Notes: generated by a model from the sequence alone, not told the origin. Shown: positions 26,180-40,385, counted from the stretch's first letter. The stretch is DNA of 64,000 nt from Casuarius casuarius (GCA_003342895.1 PTFA01000271.1:186409-250408), one strand, 5' to 3'. A program made the numbers and translations.

Positions 26180-29100
26180 CTTTCTTCCTGCACCTACTGA
26201 AGCTGCTGGCTCCCTTTGCAAAGGGAATAAGACAGATGTACTGTTCAGAGTTTCCTGATGGAAGGTTGTTGTGGAAGTGACATTCTGATATTTTGTTTTG
26301 CAGTATTTGTTCTAACCTGTGGGCTTAGGCAGTAGCCACGTATGCTTGTGTGCAGCTCTTTCCCCCACCTAATCTTACTTGAATCAATTGCTTGAGCAGG
26401 TAGTAAGGGATAACAATTTGATCTTGAACAACAGGTGCTTTTGTGGGCATGTGTGGTCTCACCTGGCCCTGGCACTCCTGGAGCAGTGTGAGGCTTGTGG
26501 GAATTTGTAAGAAAACCAGGATGTGATTTGGCAATGATTCAGTGAGCCACATGAGTGCTACACCTTGATGCTTGGCCCCTGAACAGCAGGTAGATAATGG
26601 CTAGTTGTAGTGAACAAATACAGTGCGTCAGGAGCTCCTGTCTAAGCAGAAAGCTCTGTCTGATCAGAGCTCTGCGCTGTGCCTCATTTCCCTCATGTAC
26701 ATTAGAGGATGATACCTCCCTCTGTCCTCCTGGCAGCACCCCAGATATGAGCACTGGGAGCCCCTGTGTTTCAGCAGAGCTCACTAACATTAGGGAAAGT
26801 GAAGATGTATGTGGGCGAGAAGGGAGAGATTATTTTTCTTTGTGCGTGTGTGTTTTATTCAATTCCAAGGGTAAGGAGAGAACTAGAAACTACAGCCCAT
26901 GCATTCCTCCAAGCACAGGGGCTGCAGCTCTGCTAGTCATTTTTCAAGTGCGCAGAAATGGGCCAAGTATGTGCAAAGATAAAGCAGACTGACTCACTGT
27001 GATTCATAGTGCTGAGTTAGAAAAGTTAGAGGTCCTAGTGCCACAGAAGCAAGTGCAGCATCACTTGTCGCCCTGCATTCCCTTCTGTGCATTGCAGTGG
27101 TCTCAATGACTCTTCCAAAAAACTATGCTGATGTTTTAAAGTACATTTGAATTGTTTGCTGATAGCTGGTGTTGCCACATAGAATATTTCTGGCAAACGA
27201 AACAACTTTTTTCTGTTCCTCTGTTAGGAGAGGCCTAAGCATTACTATTTGTCTACACCTTTTGTGCTGGTTCTTTGTTTCTTAGGCTAAGGGGAAATAA
27301 ATAGCCATTCGATCTGCTGACCAGTCAAAAGTCTGTTAAAGCAAATTCGCACAGAAAGAATCTTTGTGGGCTTTTTACTTGGAAGTTTTTCAAGCTGATT
27401 AATAGCCCTTTATTTTGAAGTATGTAGGCTGGTCAGGTTTTGGTGGATTAATATTTCCTCAGTACTAGCACCAGGGGAGCCCTGGAGCAATCACTTTCTT
27501 ATTGACCAACACCCGATTTCCTAGCACAGCCTGGAACTGTGGTTCCCTGATGGAGGAGACAACATCCATCTACATCCAAACCTGTGTTATAGTTCTAGCT
27601 TTTCCGTAGCTGCAAGAGGTTCCTTTGAGGTAGGTGGAGATTTGACTGTGTGGTGAACAAGTCCATGCTAAAAGACAGCTTGCCTTCCAAATACTACATA
27701 ACCTGGAGAAGACAAAGGGAGCTTTAAATCTGCAAAACTTATGTGCCAGGTCACAGTCACAAGGCTGTGCATTCTTTTTATCTAGGGAGGAAGGAGGGGG
27801 TCATTTGTTTGCCATTATAAAGCTTTGTGTGCATGCACAACCCCTCCTCCCTACACTTTTTTACCACTTTTTTTAAACTCTAAAAAGATTTTATCATAAA
27901 ATTGCCCTTGATCTCTAGCCTGAGACTGATGCATATTTATAACCTTTCATCTGTACTTTTTTGTCACTTGACTTTACCAAATACCGGTTTGTCTGAGCTG
28001 ACAATATAAAGCATGAGCTGCAGCCCAAATGGGGATAAGTCCTGGAAGGACACTCTTGTCCCATCTTACTCAGTCTTCATCTGAGCTCTAGATGTGTAGG
28101 GGGGGCATCATTTCACTGTCTGCTAATGAAAAGATCTGGTGGGATGTAACATATTTAGCCAAATCCCTTCACTGCTGGAGTCCTGGCTGACCTTCTCTCC
28201 ACAGATAACTGAGACTCTCTGCGGGCAACAGATAAGCAGACCCTCTACCCAAAAGACTCCCCTGGCCCCCAAATTATTTCCAAATGTATATAACCATGAC
28301 ACTGCCAACAGAGGCCAGCTATTAGCTGATGTTAATTGTCGCAGCTCCATCAACTGTGATTCTATCTATCCCCACAAACAACTCGGGCTTCACTATTCAG
28401 AAACAGTGAAGAGAAATTGGGTTTTGTCAGACAGCTTTCAATCTCTGAAGCCACCTCAGGCAAACTGGTCATCAGAACCAAATCTTCCACCTCTGCCAAC
28501 ATGGTGTGTGAAGCCTGCATCACACCTGTGCTCTTTCTGAGGCTCTGGTCACAGTGGTGGGTGTGCTACCAGCTTCACACAGGTGGTTTCCTGTGCAAGG
28601 ATCTCTCTTCCCTAAGAAGCACAGCATGAAGCAGGATGGCATCGCATCTCCAAGCCCTGGTGGTTAAAATCAGCAGTTCAGTGCACCATAAACAGTAATC
28701 CTGAGACTATTAAGACAACTCAGCAAGCTGGGAGAAGCTGCTGGGAATAGCAGTAAGCTGTAGCATATTTTACGCTCTGTCCTTGGATATGAGTCATGGA
28801 GATCTCCATATGCTAAGAGTAATAAGCATTTGTATTCAGATGGTTTCTCAAACTGCCTGGTGTTGAATGCTGGGGAAGAAAGTGTTGTTATTTTTCTAGG
28901 CAGGGGCAAAGTGCAAGGTGGTCCATTGAACTGCTTTCTGAAAGCTCTTTTCTTAGAGATGTGTTATTGGGCTGTTTTGCTTGTTTTCTCCTTGAACAGA
29001 GGCAGCTGGAACTCTTTGCTTTCTTCCACCCACTGTCTGTGTGAGACAAAATATGATCCTCTATATAGGTCTCAGTAAATGTCCTGCTTATGGTTAGATA

Positions 29101-29195
29101 GATGAGTTCCTACCTGCTGGTCTTTATTGCCTACATGTTTGTGGTGACTGCTAGCCACAAAACATATTCAGACCTTCAGGAGTTTTTAACTAGAA
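26180..29195. other. Non-coding stretch; one possible regulatory block
   Basis: No supportable gene. The 28170-28400 part contains an AG after a good pyrimidine tract (CTTCTCTCCACAG at about 28192-28204) and an open frame of 133 codons, but no donor or recognisable protein accompanies it. The words TTAGCTGATGTTAATTG and TTGTCGCAGC make it look more like a non-coding conserved block. Confidence 0.4.
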
Positions 29196-29204
29196 AATAA
29201 GATT

Positions 29205-29290
29205 TGCTATGGCTTAGAGCCCTTGGCTAAGTGACAGGTCAATGGCAGGACCCATGGAAAGAATCCAGGTATCCTGTCTCCTGGGGCTGA
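29205..29290 (-). repeat. MIR-like SINE fragment
   Basis: CTAAGTGACAGGTCAATGGC, then AGAATCCAGGTATCCTGTCT and CCTGGGG read as the complement of a MIR core and head, where AGTCAGTGGCAGAG and AACCCAGGTCTCCTGACTC are expected. It is moderately diverged. Confidence 0.5.
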
Positions 29291-29769
29291 ACAGAAAATG
29301 TCATATGTGAGCTGTGCTGCAGAACTGTCAGCTAGGAGTCACTGCATGAGTTTCCTCTCCCCTGTTAAGTTTTTTTGCATTGCACCATGATGGTGCCCCA
29401 GCAAAGCCTTTGTTCCTAGGAAGCCTTCTCCAGAGGTGCTGAAAGAGCTGGGAGGTCTCTAAAAGCGTGACAGGCCCTTCGTGTCACAGGCTTTATCAAC
29501 ACTGATACAGTGCATCTTTGTGGTGATGGTCCAAGTCTGGTGCTTCAGCTGGGGCTGTGTCAGCTGTTGACAGCTGCCTGAGAGCATGAATAAGGCCACC
29601 TCACTGAATTCACCTGCTCTGTTAGCTAAATGATGGCTGCATGTTTCAACAGAAGCCACTGTTTTTTGAAAGCCACAGAAGTCATCTCCACTAGGAAGAC
29701 TTTCTGAGCTTCTCCTGTAGGGCAGGTGTGAATTTTTAAGAAGTGGGGTCATCTTTAGTTAAGTGCCCT

Positions 29770-30070
29770 CAGCATCAATCAGTTACCAATATTTCAGCTC
29801 CCTTCCTGGTGCCTTCGGATGCATCCGACATCTATCAAATAAAGCAGCCTCCAGATGGCCCCGGCATATGTTCATGTCTCGGAATAGCTGAAATCTAAGT
29901 GCTCACCTCCTTGGGAAGTTGCAGCCCCTTGCTGTGTCTCGGCATCCAAGGGAGACGCCTGCTGCTTTAATCAATGTGTGTTCTGTTTTTCTGCTTTGTC
30001 ATAGTCATAATAATAAGCAAGTCTTGCTTCGGCATCCCTAGCTGCAAGAACCTTTCTGTGCTTGAAATAC
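29770..30070. promoter_or_regulatory. Possible conserved non-coding element
   Basis: The block is non-repetitive, keeps several CpGs and is dense in factor-like words: AGCATCAATCAGTTACC, a perfect 14-bp palindrome TCGGATGCATCCGA at 29815-29828, ATCTATCAAATAAAGC, GGCCCCGGCATATG, GCTTTAATCAATGTG and GTCATAATAATAAGC. This is the appearance of a developmental enhancer. No frame through it is coding. The call rests on composition only. Confidence 0.35.
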
Positions 30071-30094
30071 TAAATGCCTGTCAGTCCCTTTCTT

Positions 30095-30114
30095 CTTTTC
30101 TTTTCTTTTCTTTT
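30095..30114. repeat. (CTTTT)n microsatellite
   Basis: Four uninterrupted CTTTT units lie inside a longer pyrimidine-rich tract of about 35 bases (from roughly 30085). Confidence 0.9.
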
Positions 30115-30119
30115 CCCTT

Positions 30120-33100
30120 GTCACTAAGACCCTACTGATCTCATTCTCAGACAGCACTAATTACCCTTCTCCTCCCTCCTGCTATTGCTTCCTTTCCTTC
30201 ATTTTTGTAATCTTATTTGTGTAAATCACCAAGGGTGAAGTGAGAGTAAATATCAATAGAATCAATAGACCTGCTGAAGCCTCAGGATGTTTCTAACAGC
30301 TGCCCAAGCTCCTGCCTGGGGAACAGTAATTACTAGTGGCAGATATTGGTCTGTCCTACTTTGCACCAAAGTTTGTTTTGGTCTGTCATATCTTTGTTCC
30401 TTTGTCCTCGCTCTGCCTTGCATTGTAAAATGGCAAAGCAATTTCTGGACTGCTCGGGATACTCCTCAAAACTTGCACTCCCTGAACTTTCCCAGTGGTG
30501 CCTGTGCCAGCAGACTCCAGAGCCCTACACTCACCAGTCTTTTCCTGAGTCTCTCTCCAGAGAAAGGGAAAAACGGATGTACTCAGCACTCAACACTGGA
30601 GGAAAAAATCCTTTAAGACATGGCCTTGAAATTTCTAGTCTTGACTGGATCATGGAGGGGAGAGTCATGGCAGTCCTTGGAGTTCAGACCTTGCTAAGTT
30701 GTTCCTCAAAGTCCTTGACCTGCTGTTGATGCCGCAGGCTTTGAAGGACTAGGAGGGCCATGAGGAAAGTGCTGGGAACGGGGTAGTGCCTGAGGAGAAA
30801 GTCTTGCAACCCCTAGGTCACTCTTTGTCTTCTCCCTCTTGACACCTGTTTGAGGGGAATGTCTCTAAAGAACAACGCACTTGTGGAACTCCTGCTCTCT
30901 GTCAAAGTACAAAGCCATTTAAAAATGAGAACTTTTCAAAATAAGTTAAATTCTTGGAGCAGTCTAGGGAAAAAAAAAATGCTTCCACAAAAGCTTCAGA
31001 TAGAAATCTTCCACCAATTTTATAAATATTTTCATAATACAGCAATACAAAGTTCCTTCAAAAATGGCAGATGTGATAGTGCATGTGTTTGTTTTGCCAT
31101 GGTTAGGATGTGTGAGTAGTTAGGTTTCCTATCTATGTATTTTGTGTCCTGAAGCATTTAGCCAAAACTTTACCTAATTTCAATTAAAATTTCCATTGAA
31201 GAAATGGGCTTTGGCCCATCCCTGCAAATGCAAAAGCACTGAGAGGAGCAGTTGTTACTGCAGCAGTAGAGTTCTGTCATTCTGCAAGGATCACAAACGC
31301 TGTAAAATTTACCTTCTGAGTGATGTAACTTTGCAGATGTCGGAGTTTTGAACAGTTTGCCTGGGACTTCAGCATTCATGTTCCTAATGGCATTGACTTG
31401 CTGAGCTCTGCACAGGAGCATGCAAGCATCACTGCAGAGCTGCGTTCAGCACCCTCCAGACTCTGAGACTGTCTTTCAAACAGTGCAACCTACTTGTATG
31501 AAATCCAGCCTTGTGTACTTGCCTGTGTAATCTGCAGCTCAGTCAATTCAGCCTGTAGCCTCTGGTCGGGAGGCCATTACATTTTACATAGGGTTGGCTG
31601 TAGTTTACTGCCCTGTGTTTGGAGAGGGCATCTGCATGATTTTTAGATTGTAGGTTTTATTTTCATTTTCTGAAAGTGGAAGAGGGAATTAAATTCTGCA
31701 ATGATGGAAGGAGTGGATGGTACCATAGCTTTTCTTTCACTGCTAAATCTGATGAAATACAGTAGGTTTTTGGTTTGTGGGGTTTTTTTAACCCTGAAAA
31801 TAAAGGTTGTGTTGTGGAATCAAGGCATTTCACCTTCCTGAGCTCCCTTGGCATATTCATCTGCATGTGAAAATGGTATGGAAAATGTCAGAAATCTTCT
31901 GTTTTGTAAAGGGCTGAGCATGCTTGTTTAATGAGACGTCTTGGAGTCCTTCCCTTCCTCCCCTATAATCTGAAGGGGAGGAGGTTCTTTGAACCTTTCT
32001 ATTATTGTGATAATAAATAACAGAGCTCTGAACCTTCATGCTTTCTGGAGCCCTAAATATAAAGAAGGAACAGTCTTACCTTTTCCCACCCAGACCAGTC
32101 TGAGAAATGCAGTGCTATGAAGAGGCATGGATTGATAGTCCTGGGGACTGATGGTCCCATCACAGTGGCATAGGACTGACAGCAGGTCGTGTATAGCCTT
32201 TGCCTGGGCCATCTCTTGAGATAAAACTTTTTTTTAATCTTCCTGTTCACTGATGCTTGGCTTCTGCTAAGCCTGCCAGCAAGGATTCCTATCTGTGGCC
32301 ATTGCACTCGTAGCTTTGCTAGATTAAATTAGGGCTATCAAATTTATACTACCTAAGTCACCAAAGAGCCAACAGGTAGTGACAGCCTCCCAGTGTGATC
32401 TTATAGCTGCCCCTGTCTCACTGGCTTCTTTCCCCCAGAGGTAGAAACATGTACAGACCAGTTCCTTTGTATGCAGATGGCATCACATTCATGTCATGTA
32501 AAAAATCTACAAGTCTTGACGTGTATTCAGGAGGTATGGGGCCTCCTGTTGTGCTAATACTGGAAATACATTAATAAATTTAGGTTTGAAATTTGGAAAA
32601 GTTTGGAATCGGTGGGCCTGTAAGTGATGATCTGTGATAGCTAGATGTGGGTGTGTGGGGCAGGGATTGACATTTCAGGTCAATAGCTGTTGTCTGTGAG
32701 CCTCACTCAATGTAATTTTGCAATAGCTTCAGTTGTTTCCTCTTTCTGAAATCAAACTGCAGTAATCTGGATTATCTGTGGTTAGTTTATTCTGTTTGAA
32801 GAATAACTGTGCCTCAGATACCATCACCAGGGGTGGCTCTGTGCAGAGCAGCCCAGGGCTAGAGTCTCGTGCAGTGCTGTGCAAATGTGGCCATTCAGCT
32901 TTTGGGATACTTTTGTGCCTGGGAGCAGCCTAGTGACACTTCTGTGAGCATGAGACACTGAGCTCTGTGGATCTGAGCTGACCGTGCAGAGCTGATCTGC
33001 GTGTTTCTGTGCCATTGCCCTTGAACGTTGCCCTGGACACCCAGGCAGGTTTGGTTTTAAGGAGACTTTTCAGTGAAAGCCCTCCCAGTGCTGGGTTAGT

Positions 33101-36100
33101 GCCCTGAAGCATTCCAGCATCTGCTGTGTGCTGCACACTTTGGGCAGGTATTTGGTCTGACTCTGGTGGAGCTCAAGCCCATATCAGGTCTGTGCACTAC
33201 TGCGCTCTGGCTAGGAGGTTCTTCTGGAAAGTAGTGCAAAGCCCCTCCTTGGCTGTGGGGGTGACAGGCAATGTTCAGCATGGCTGGTGCTGACCCAGGT
33301 CAGGAAGGATTTTGCACTCCAGCTGGGTCTGTGGGGCACCTCTGTGTGATGCTGCTTGGCCATTCCCAGATTTCCTCTGTTACTTGAGTCCTCTTAGCTT
33401 TCCCCAACTTCTGAGTCCATAGTACCTTTGGGAACACTGGTAAGGGCAGATTCCAAGTATTCCACCCTATCCCTTTCCCCCGCTGCTCTTTACAGCCTGG
33501 TAACACCTTTCCTTCCCTGCATCTTGTTGCCAGCTACAAAATTACACAAGTAGCTCCTTTAAAGTGTGTCAGTGCTCTCTCATCAATTAACTGGTGTGAA
33601 CTGCTGTAAGCATGGGCGGTCTGGTGCTTTCCCTTCCGCCTTACCGTGCCAGTTGCAGTTCTGTCATTGAAGGCAGATACCTTTTATAATCATTGCTGAT
33701 AATGGTCATAAGACATGCTGCTTACAGGAGGCAGGATTGTAGCACAGGGAGGGAAGACTCTTTCCAACTGTATGGTTGTATCAGGATCAGTGTGATGGCA
33801 AGTTTGGCTCTTGCTTAAATTGGACCTTGCTTTGCACTGTTGGGGGGGAGGGTGGACTCAGTAAGTTGGGACCATAAAATCATTAAACTCTTCATAGTGT
33901 TTGTCTGCACTGTCTCTTTTTATACACAGAATACAGCATTAAGAACACACAGCATTAAAAACAATTTCTAATTTTAACAATATTTTGGATTAAATATGGT
34001 AATATACTAAGTCAATTATGTCTCTACTGAGAAGCAGAATATAAGTCTCTGGCTCTTGTAATTCATCAGCTTTCCTTTTCACTCTGAAGGCACCACCCCA
34101 ATTGTCTCATAGGCCAAATAATTTATACTGTTTTCAAGACCACTGATGGTGTATGGATATAAGGGAGCATGCTATGCCTTGGGAAGCCACTCTAGGAAGG
34201 TTTCAAGAGTAGCAAGCTCCTCATTTCTGTGGTTATTCTCTGTGCATTTATAGGCCGTTGGACAGGAACAAGTAAGAGCCTGTGGTTTTTCATTGAGACC
34301 TTGTTGGTCCATTCATGATGATGCATTGAGGATGAATAGTTTTGTTCTTCTAAGTTCCTCCTTGAATAAGAAAATACAGAGGAAGTTGTTGCCTATACAG
34401 GTGGAGACTGGCAAAAATGTTCAGTGTTCTGGGAAACCTCTCGAAGTAAAACCAGGACCTGGGAAGCACAGGTGAACAGGAGATGTGGAGGGTCTTTTGG
34501 AACAGTTTGTGTAGGTTTGGGGTCTGCAACTGTCGTCCCTGTGTGCTGCATGGGCATAAAAAGGAGCCAGAGCATCCATGGAAAAGCACTTCCTGGTTAT
34601 GGTGCATTCAGTGTGGTGTGCTACAACTAGCTCTGTATTCTTGGGTGGCCAGAAGTTAAATGCTGTACCTTGGGTTTTGAGCCTTTTGCTTGTAGATGTC
34701 AGAAGATGACCAATCGGTTTTAATGCATTGGAAGAAAAACTTGGGGGTGATCCTTCTTAGTCTGTGGCTTTTTCACTGCATCACATTGTGAATGCATTGA
34801 GTGATAGTGTCGAAAGCATGCTGATAGTGTGATTTTATTGTGGAACCTGGAGTCACTGCACACTAAATTCATTCCATAGATAGAACTGTAAATTGGATGA
34901 TTTTTTTTTTCTGCTGATGTTCTATATCTTCGTTAAAAATACACACAGACCTAATAATCCAAAATGACAAATGCATGAATCAGAAGCTTATAGGTATCGC
35001 ACTTTGAGGATACTCAATTTCTAATACAGCAATTAATCTAAAATACCATGAGAAAATCTGTATCATCCTCTCCCTGAGAATTTGCAAGTAGGGCTGTGAA
35101 CCAAAATAGAGCTTTGGAGGTAAGTAGCAATTCTCCAGGTAATCTGACAATCCTTTCCCATTGTGCTGCATGCTTTGCAAATGCTATTTTCCCCACACTT
35201 TTTCCTAGTGGGAAATGTGAACTTTTTTCTCAGTCAGCCAAACTACTATTGTTCAAAATTGAGGAAGTATAATGACATTTTTGTTGGAAAATGTCGTTGT
35301 AATGAAAGAGTTCTTTGTGGAGGAAAAAATATTCAATCTGTGCCTGTCCAAACATGTTAGTGTTGGAGTATGCAGCGTTAGTCCTAGTATGTGTAACACA
35401 CCTGGGTAGGCATCCTGGAGTTCAAGCCCTGAGACAAGGGCTGTGTTTTTCTCTGTGTGGATACTAGCCAGCCTGTGTAGGCCAGTCCTGCAATGCCGGA
35501 ATGCTAATAATTATGGAAAGGAGATACTCTCGGAGAAACTGCATTTCAGACTTTGCAAGGTCCCCATCGGTGTTGCTGGTTTTCTGCATGCAGGAGGGAG
35601 GCTTGCAGTGTTTTAGGGCAAGTGTTGAGTCTTGAGGAATATCTGGCTGTCGTTATTCCACATGATCTGATCTGATACATCCCTAACTTGTTACAGGGAA
35701 GGTGTTGGAAGGAATATGGCAGAGGACAGGGAACGCAGTTCTGAGGTGAATAGGGGAGTTGGAGATGCTGTTACAGGCATTTGGGGCTGGGCTAAGAACA
35801 GATATAGCAATTTACTGCTCAGCTTCAGCTCCTTAGAGGGAGCAGAAGCACTTGCTGACAATTGTGGCAAAAATGCTCAGGTTGTGCGTAGACTGACTTA
35901 AGGTGAAAATAAGCGCCTCTGGAAAAACTTTGTGGATGAGATTCAGTTGCCAAGCATAGCTGTCTAGTGCTATTCTAGTCCCCCTTGGAAGTCTGAGACA
36001 TCTGCAATAATGCAGGCAGATGTAACACAGGACCTAGAGGAGACCTGCACCCCTGTGGAGCAGATGGAGGCTGAGCAGGACACCCTGTGACTCCTTACGT

Positions 36101-39100
36101 GACACTGGATACGTATATTTAGGCAACTAAGTCCCATTTCGTATGTGCTGTTGTATGAGCGTTATCTGAGTTTGCCCTCTTGATGTGGTCTGCCCTGGGA
36201 TTCAGAGACATTGTGAAGTAACTTGTGATGACCTGAGAAAGCTCTCAGATGGAAAAGGAAACAGCTGAGCAGCTGAATGAACTAAGTGGAAATCTCTAAG
36301 CTCTGGGCAGATGGGAGCACATTTCAGTGAATATGGAAGTCCACTGGCAGCATCTGCTCTGATATGGTAGGAGTCAGGGGACCAAACTAAATGGAGAAGT
36401 GAGGGAGGTGGTGCTTGTTGTACATCTATGATGGCATGGAAAGAGCAAGTGGGTGAAACCCCACAGAGGCACGTAAATGGGGCATTTTATGCTTATATAT
36501 CAACCTCTCACCCAGAGGTCAACCAGCATTTCATGGGTATTAACTGAGTGCATCAAGAGAATTGGTTATGTTATGTGGTCCCCAGTGCAGAGGGGGAAGA
36601 TAGCTCTGGGTAAACACTAGCAGTGAAAATACCTTGTGTGTGGTGGGGTGAGGCACTTGCCCAACCTCAGCTCCACGCTAATCTCTCCACCACAACTCTG
36701 ATCAGTAGATGAGATACAAGTCCTGCCTTTCCCAGATGGCTTTCTGGAGATGAACAATTTGATCTAATGGGCTGAAAACTGGTTCAAGTTGTGTGTGTGT
36801 GTGTTTTTCTTGAACCATTGTTTTGGGAGTTTTGTTGAACTTGGTCTATAACAACATGAGCCAAGGCTCAATCAAGAACCGAAATGAGAAATTGGGCTCT
36901 GAGAAACAGGGGCATTCACTGTAGCTGGCAGTAAGAGTTTTTCTTGAAGAATCTTTGTTAGTGCAGTTGATGAAAAGGTGCAAAGTCCAATAGAATGAAA
37001 CAGGCTGTCATCTTGCTGTGTGTTTTCTTTCTGATAGCATAACTTCCATTATGATGAGATCTGAAGTTTTGCGGGAGAGTACTTTTATGTTTAGAAGTTT
37101 ACAGTGTGAGGCTAGCAGCCCTAGGGACTTGTCCATGCCTGCTAGCCTGTGTGGGCTGAACTGCCCTGTCTCAGCCAGAGGGGCCACTTACTCATAGCTA
37201 AGCGTTAGGTATGTGTGTCACTGTTTCCAGGACTGTGTGCAAGGGCTGAATGGGCAAGATAAAATATGTCGTCTAGGCAATGCCTTGCACTTAATCAGTC
37301 ATTTTCTGTAGACTAAGGCTTCTTCTAAACCATTTTTCACATGTTCTTTGTCCGTACTCTTGCAGTCTGAGCCACCCAGGCAGGCTCAGTGTTGAATATG
37401 TGCAGTCTAACTACTGTTAGCAGGCTTTTGCTTTTATTAGTCTTTAGTCCAGATTTCATATAGTTCTTACTATTCAAATCTGAAACCAAATGCCTTTGTC
37501 TTCCCATAGCACTTCTGTGCCTCTTCTGTCTATGCAAACTTGGTTTTAACTCTTCTTTTCTGTTGATTTGAGTCTTTCCCTGGACTGTCCTATCTTTATT
37601 TACCTGCTATTGATTTGCCACTTTGGCTCTGCAGAACTAAAGGAATTTAGGGAAAAAATAAGCTCCTAGAATGAATGTTTCCTGAGAGTGAGCAGCGATA
37701 GCTGGCTGTGCTTAGGACATCATGAATATCCCAGACAAAGGGTAGCCTCATCTCCCTGTATCCCTGGAAAGCCTTTATGCCAAAACTTGAGCTGAAATTG
37801 CCAGTCAGTTGTGCATCAACATGCTCTTGATCCTCCTCTGTAGAAAAGGAGCATTTTTCCAAGGGAGAGTATTTGCTGGGCAAGAAGGACTTATTAATAT
37901 GCAAACACTTCTGGCCTATGTCCCTGCCTTCAGGGCGTGATGGAAGGTCCTGTAGAAATCAGTAGCAGCAAGGTTGGAAATGGGTTCTGGACCTCCTGAC
38001 TTGATTTCTTGTTCACTGATCTGAATGATAGACTACTTTCTATCACTGTTGTAATTCTATGTTTTTGCAGACATGTCAGTGTGGGGAAGGTTGTTACCTT
38101 AATTGCTTTCAATTGTTACATAAAGACATCAATGAGGAGCTGTAAGTATTCAGAAGTTTTAATTTTGGCTTGACGTGATGTTATTGTCCTGGCCTTGCAC
38201 ACCTCCGTGGGTGTACTTCTGAAGGAGGTGGCTTTTGTTGCTCCAAGCTCGCTCTTCCTTCTGAGAAGTTGTTCTCTCCATCAAGGTGACATTCAAGAGT
38301 GACAGCGCAGCATGCCACCCAAGAGGAGAAGTTCTTGGCAGGGAACTGTGACTTTGATATGATGTTTCCCCTTATCGCCAGGGTCTTTCCCAAAGGGGAT
38401 ATTTGTGACCCTTTGGTTTTTCCTCAGCATCATCTCCAATAACCATTTACTTATTCATGAAGGGAAGTCAGATCCTCCTGAGTGGCTCTGTCAGCTGCTA
38501 GAAAAATTGCTAATGTGCCACTTCCTTATTGCAATGCATTACCAATATAGGGCTCCCAGAGTCCAGGGAAACTGAACTATATCAATAAGCCACCTGAACT
38601 GCAAACGGGGTGGAGGAGGGGGATGAGAACATGATGTGGAGCCTTGTAGTTTGTTTCACTGGTACAAATACTGCTCTGCAGAGAAAGTCCAGTGCAGCAG
38701 TGTCTCTCTTTTTTTCCTCCTTCGCCAAACAGGTCCAAATCACACCTACAAATGATGTAAAGTGGCATCTGCAATATCCATGTCTTGAAGTCCTAAATTT
38801 CTCAAGTCTTAAAACTTGGGACATTCTTCCCAGAAGTTGCATACAGGTGGTCTCTGTATTTAGGCAATAACTTTAATGGAGCTCCCCATGGATTTGGAAG
38901 TAAAGGGCTAAGATGTGAGTTGAACCCCTGAAGTTAAGAAATATTTTCAGGACAGTTTTAGGAAGCACGGGCTACTACAGACCATGCTGTGACAACACTG
39001 TAGCCAGCAGAGGACTTTCAGGGCTGCGCATCATACTCTGCTTGTTCTGAAAGGTGCATAAAACTTGTCTTTATGCTTTTGCAACCTGGAGAAGGGAGAG

Positions 39101-40300
39101 ATTTGCCTCGTGTAGGTGTGTGCATAGTTAACTTGATGTAACAAAAATTAGATTGTAGCTTCCCACCAACAGGGGCAGCGCTTGCTGTGCTTGAATGCAG
39201 TTCCCATTAGTTGTTCCTTTGCAAGTGGGATCAATACTGTGTGACTGATGCAAATGTGTAGCAATGAAGCGCAGCCCTCCTTTTTTTTACATGGGTTCTG
39301 CAGCTTGTTTTGCCAAGTATTTGTTTTGCTTTGGACATTCTCAACAGCTTCCTTGTGTAGTTATGAAACCTAAAGATCACTGGGACAAAAAAATGAAAAA
39401 ATGAGTGGTTTTGTGGTTAGAAACACACATGCCAAACACACTGAGGAAGTGGTCTGTTCTAGATTGCCGTCTTCTGCCCAATATATCCTGGAGTGCCTCA
39501 GACTAAAGATGAGGGAGAGGCTGGTTGATTGGTTTTTAATAACAGATTATATTAAACATCAAAACATGCTGGGGGGGATCTCAAACTGAACTGCTCATGC
39601 TCTGACTATCCCAGCAGGGATGCTTAGTTGCTTCTGAAATATATTCCCTTGAGGTATCCTGACCTAAGCTACACAAAAAATGAAGAGATCCTTAAATATT
39701 GGGTACTTTCTTAAAGATATACAAATGTGTCTTGCCCAGGGTGCGTTCTTGTACTGTGTGTGTGTTCTGTTTCACATTTGCAATTCATGCAGAAGATGTA
39801 ACGGAGGAGTGAGCTACATGACTGAATATAGGTGATGCTAGAGATTTTTTCATAAACCTGTAAGGTGATGCTTCTGATGTCTTTAGCTTTGTTGTTTACT
39901 TTAGGGAACTGTGAGTAAGTACCTCTTCTAGTGTTGATGGGGCAAGACTGACTGAAGTTCGCTACAGGGGCAGACGCTTTTCCTTAAAATTGGAATAGGT
40001 CTGCAAGAACCTTCCTCTGTCTCCCATTGCTTCCTGACAACATGGTAAAGGGCTGGGCTCAGGTGTGGCACAGCACCAGCCAGAGGAAGGCCAATATTCC
40101 AGTTTGGGGTATGTTTTACAGATGATATATTAAATGACTTCCATGTCTCTTTAATACACACTGAAAGCAGCTTTGTATATTCTGCACTGAATAGGTATAG
40201 CTTGGCATTGTGCGATGCATCAGCTGCACTACCGTGCTTGCATTAACCTACTGGGTGAGACATACCTGGGTTTACTAAATGGGATGAACAAGGGAAGGTG
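30120..40300. other. Ten-kilobase non-coding stretch; no gene seen
   Basis: No supportable gene or identifiable repeat. A (TG)n tract lies at about 36790-36804. Enhancer-like AT/CpG word clusters occur around 33590-33710 and 35490-35570 (GCCGGAATGCTAATAATTAT with CTCTCGGAGAAACTGC). A GGGGCAGCGCTTG-type word near 39170-39183 is loosely CTCF-like. About 35900-36700 is unusual in texture but I could not assign it to a repeat family. Confidence 0.4.
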
Positions 40301-40304
40301 AGTT

Positions 40305-40385
40305 TGTCTCGTTTTTAGGAACGGGCGGATAGGAAAGAACTTCCGATTTAGGAGTTCGGATTCTTCGAACTTAGGTCTAAGTGAA
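40305..40385. other. Isolated CpG cluster with internal near-repeats
   Basis: Six CpGs occur within about 75 bp, in CTCGTTT, ACGGGCGG, TTCCGA, TTCGGA and TTCGAA. The surroundings have roughly one CpG per 100-200 bp. The words GAACTTCCGATTTAGG and GAACTTAGG partly repeat one another. No gene or known repeat was identified. Confidence 0.5.

Noticed and set aside
28139..28540. 133-codon plus-strand frame after a good splice-acceptor-like tract
   Set aside because: No matching donor and no protein-like pattern; more likely non-coding.
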